Shown: piece by piece, positions 47,899-48,139 of the stretch
Layout of the letters: each line of letters starts with the position of its first letter
Position numbering within the stretch: the first letter of the stretch is position 1
From: Gloeocapsopsis crepidinum LEGE 06123
GTDB taxonomy: Bacteria > Cyanobacteriota > Cyanobacteriia > Cyanobacteriales > Chroococcidiopsidaceae
Direction of reading: 5' to 3'
NCBI RefSeq assembly: GCF_015207655.1
Contig: NZ_JADEWN010000050.1
Coordinates: 1 to 48,139, forward strand
Length of the DNA: 48,139 bases
The notes under the pieces: generated by a model
Seen by the model: only the letters and a program-made list of their open reading frames with translations
The model's database searches: none
Told to the model about the DNA's origin: nothing
Position numbers and translations under genes: made by a program

Positions 47899-48139
47899 AT
47901 GCCAAGAATTGAAACGAGAACGGAACCTATGGTGCTGAACATGGGTCCGCACCATCCTTCGATGCATGGCGTACTACGACTCATCGTCACCTTGGATGGC
48001 GAAGATGTAGTAGATTGCGAGCCAGTCATTGGCTATCTGCACCGTGGAATGGAAAAAATCGCGGAAAACCGCACCAATATCATGTACGTTCCTTATGTTA
48101 GTCGCTGGGACTACGCTGCCGGAATGTTCAATGAAGCCG
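47899..48139 (+). CDS. ndhH: NAD(P)H-quinone oxidoreductase subunit H (partial, runs off the right edge)
   Basis: A 49-kDa-type subunit of the photosynthetic complex I (NDH-1), in the thylakoid hydrophilic arm at the quinone site. Only the first 80 of about 394 residues are present. The start [21 protein letters not shown] and the later Y-L-H-R-G-M-E-K and Y-V-S-R-W-D-Y match the family closely. The reading frame continues past the window edge. Confidence 0.97.
   Translation, partial: MPRIETRTEPMVLNMGPHHPSMHGVLRLIVTLDGEDVVDCEPVIGYLHRGMEKIAENRTNIMYVPYVSRWDYAAGMFNEA

Noticed and set aside
1-48139. tRNA, rRNA or CRISPR array
   Set aside because: No T-loop words of tRNA genes in a cloverleaf context, no rRNA-like stretches and no evenly spaced direct repeats with unique spacers were found; the tandem repeats are short heptamers.

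Overview
The window is cyanobacterial. The octamer GCGATCGC (HIP1) recurs throughout, and the gene content is typical of the phylum: the start of ndhH, the myxoxanthophyll genes cruF/cruG, beta-monoglucosyldiacylglycerol synthase (mgdA), an EbsA-like protein, an SmtA metallothionein, and DUF1802 and CpE-like proteins. Intergenic repeat tracts and small secreted or membrane proteins of unknown function suggest a filamentous or colonial, Chroococcidiopsis/Gloeocapsopsis-like genome. That lineage guess is inference.

Layout. 1-900: tail of a probable IS630-type transposase and an exported adhesin-E-like protein. 0.9-2.2 kb: moeA (minus). 2.7-5.9 kb: RDD membrane protein, rpmG, rpsR and an RNase II/R-family exonuclease (plus). 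6.1-8.9 kb: an XPB-like helicase followed by a DUF790/Bax1-like nuclease (minus), a probable DNA-repair pair. 9.2-14.6 kb: an OpuC-type compatible-solute ABC transporter. Its ATPase and permease are separated from the binding protein by about 3 kb of opposite-strand accessory genes: a Uma2 nuclease, a GIY-YIG/GNAT/ASCH gene split by one in-frame amber codon, and a small ASCH protein. 14.8-18.8 kb: class IV aminotransferase, gamma-glutamyltransferase, a small unknown protein and DUF1802. 19.1 kb: a 50-residue gene with its own terminator. 19.7-24.3 kb: an NAD cluster (pncB, nadD, an NrtR-like Nudix regulator, nadE). 24.3-29.1 kb: small secreted proteins, an ABC ATPase, a TPR protein, a YbjQ-family protein and a membrane protein.

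29.4-32.9 kb: metH (minus). 33.1-33.9 kb: a methyltransferase gene broken by a one-base deletion in an A run. 34.0 kb: smtA with an SmtB-type operator. 34.2-36.4 kb: YajQ, MAPEG, DprA-like and PadR genes (minus). The PadR gene is divergent from a DUF4188 gene whose promoter carries a palindrome exactly between -35 and -10. 37.1-38.8 kb: a BioD/DRTGG protein and an EbsA-like protein. 39.3-40.7 kb: mgdA. 40.7-42.6 kb: dnaX. 42.9-43.8 kb: RNase HI with an extra C-terminal domain. 43.7-45.9 kb: cruF-cruG. 46.3 kb: a membrane protein. 46.8-47.5 kb: rplU-rpmA with a clear promoter and leader hairpin. 47.9 kb to the end: start of ndhH.

Most of the window is housekeeping. The most unusual parts are the GIY-YIG/GNAT/ASCH cassette inside the transporter cluster, the XPB-Bax1 pair, the PadR and SmtB operators, and a family of intergenic repeats that has entered the reading frames of at least three genes (helicase, pncB, metH). 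No rRNA, tRNA, CRISPR array or complete insertion sequence was recognised.
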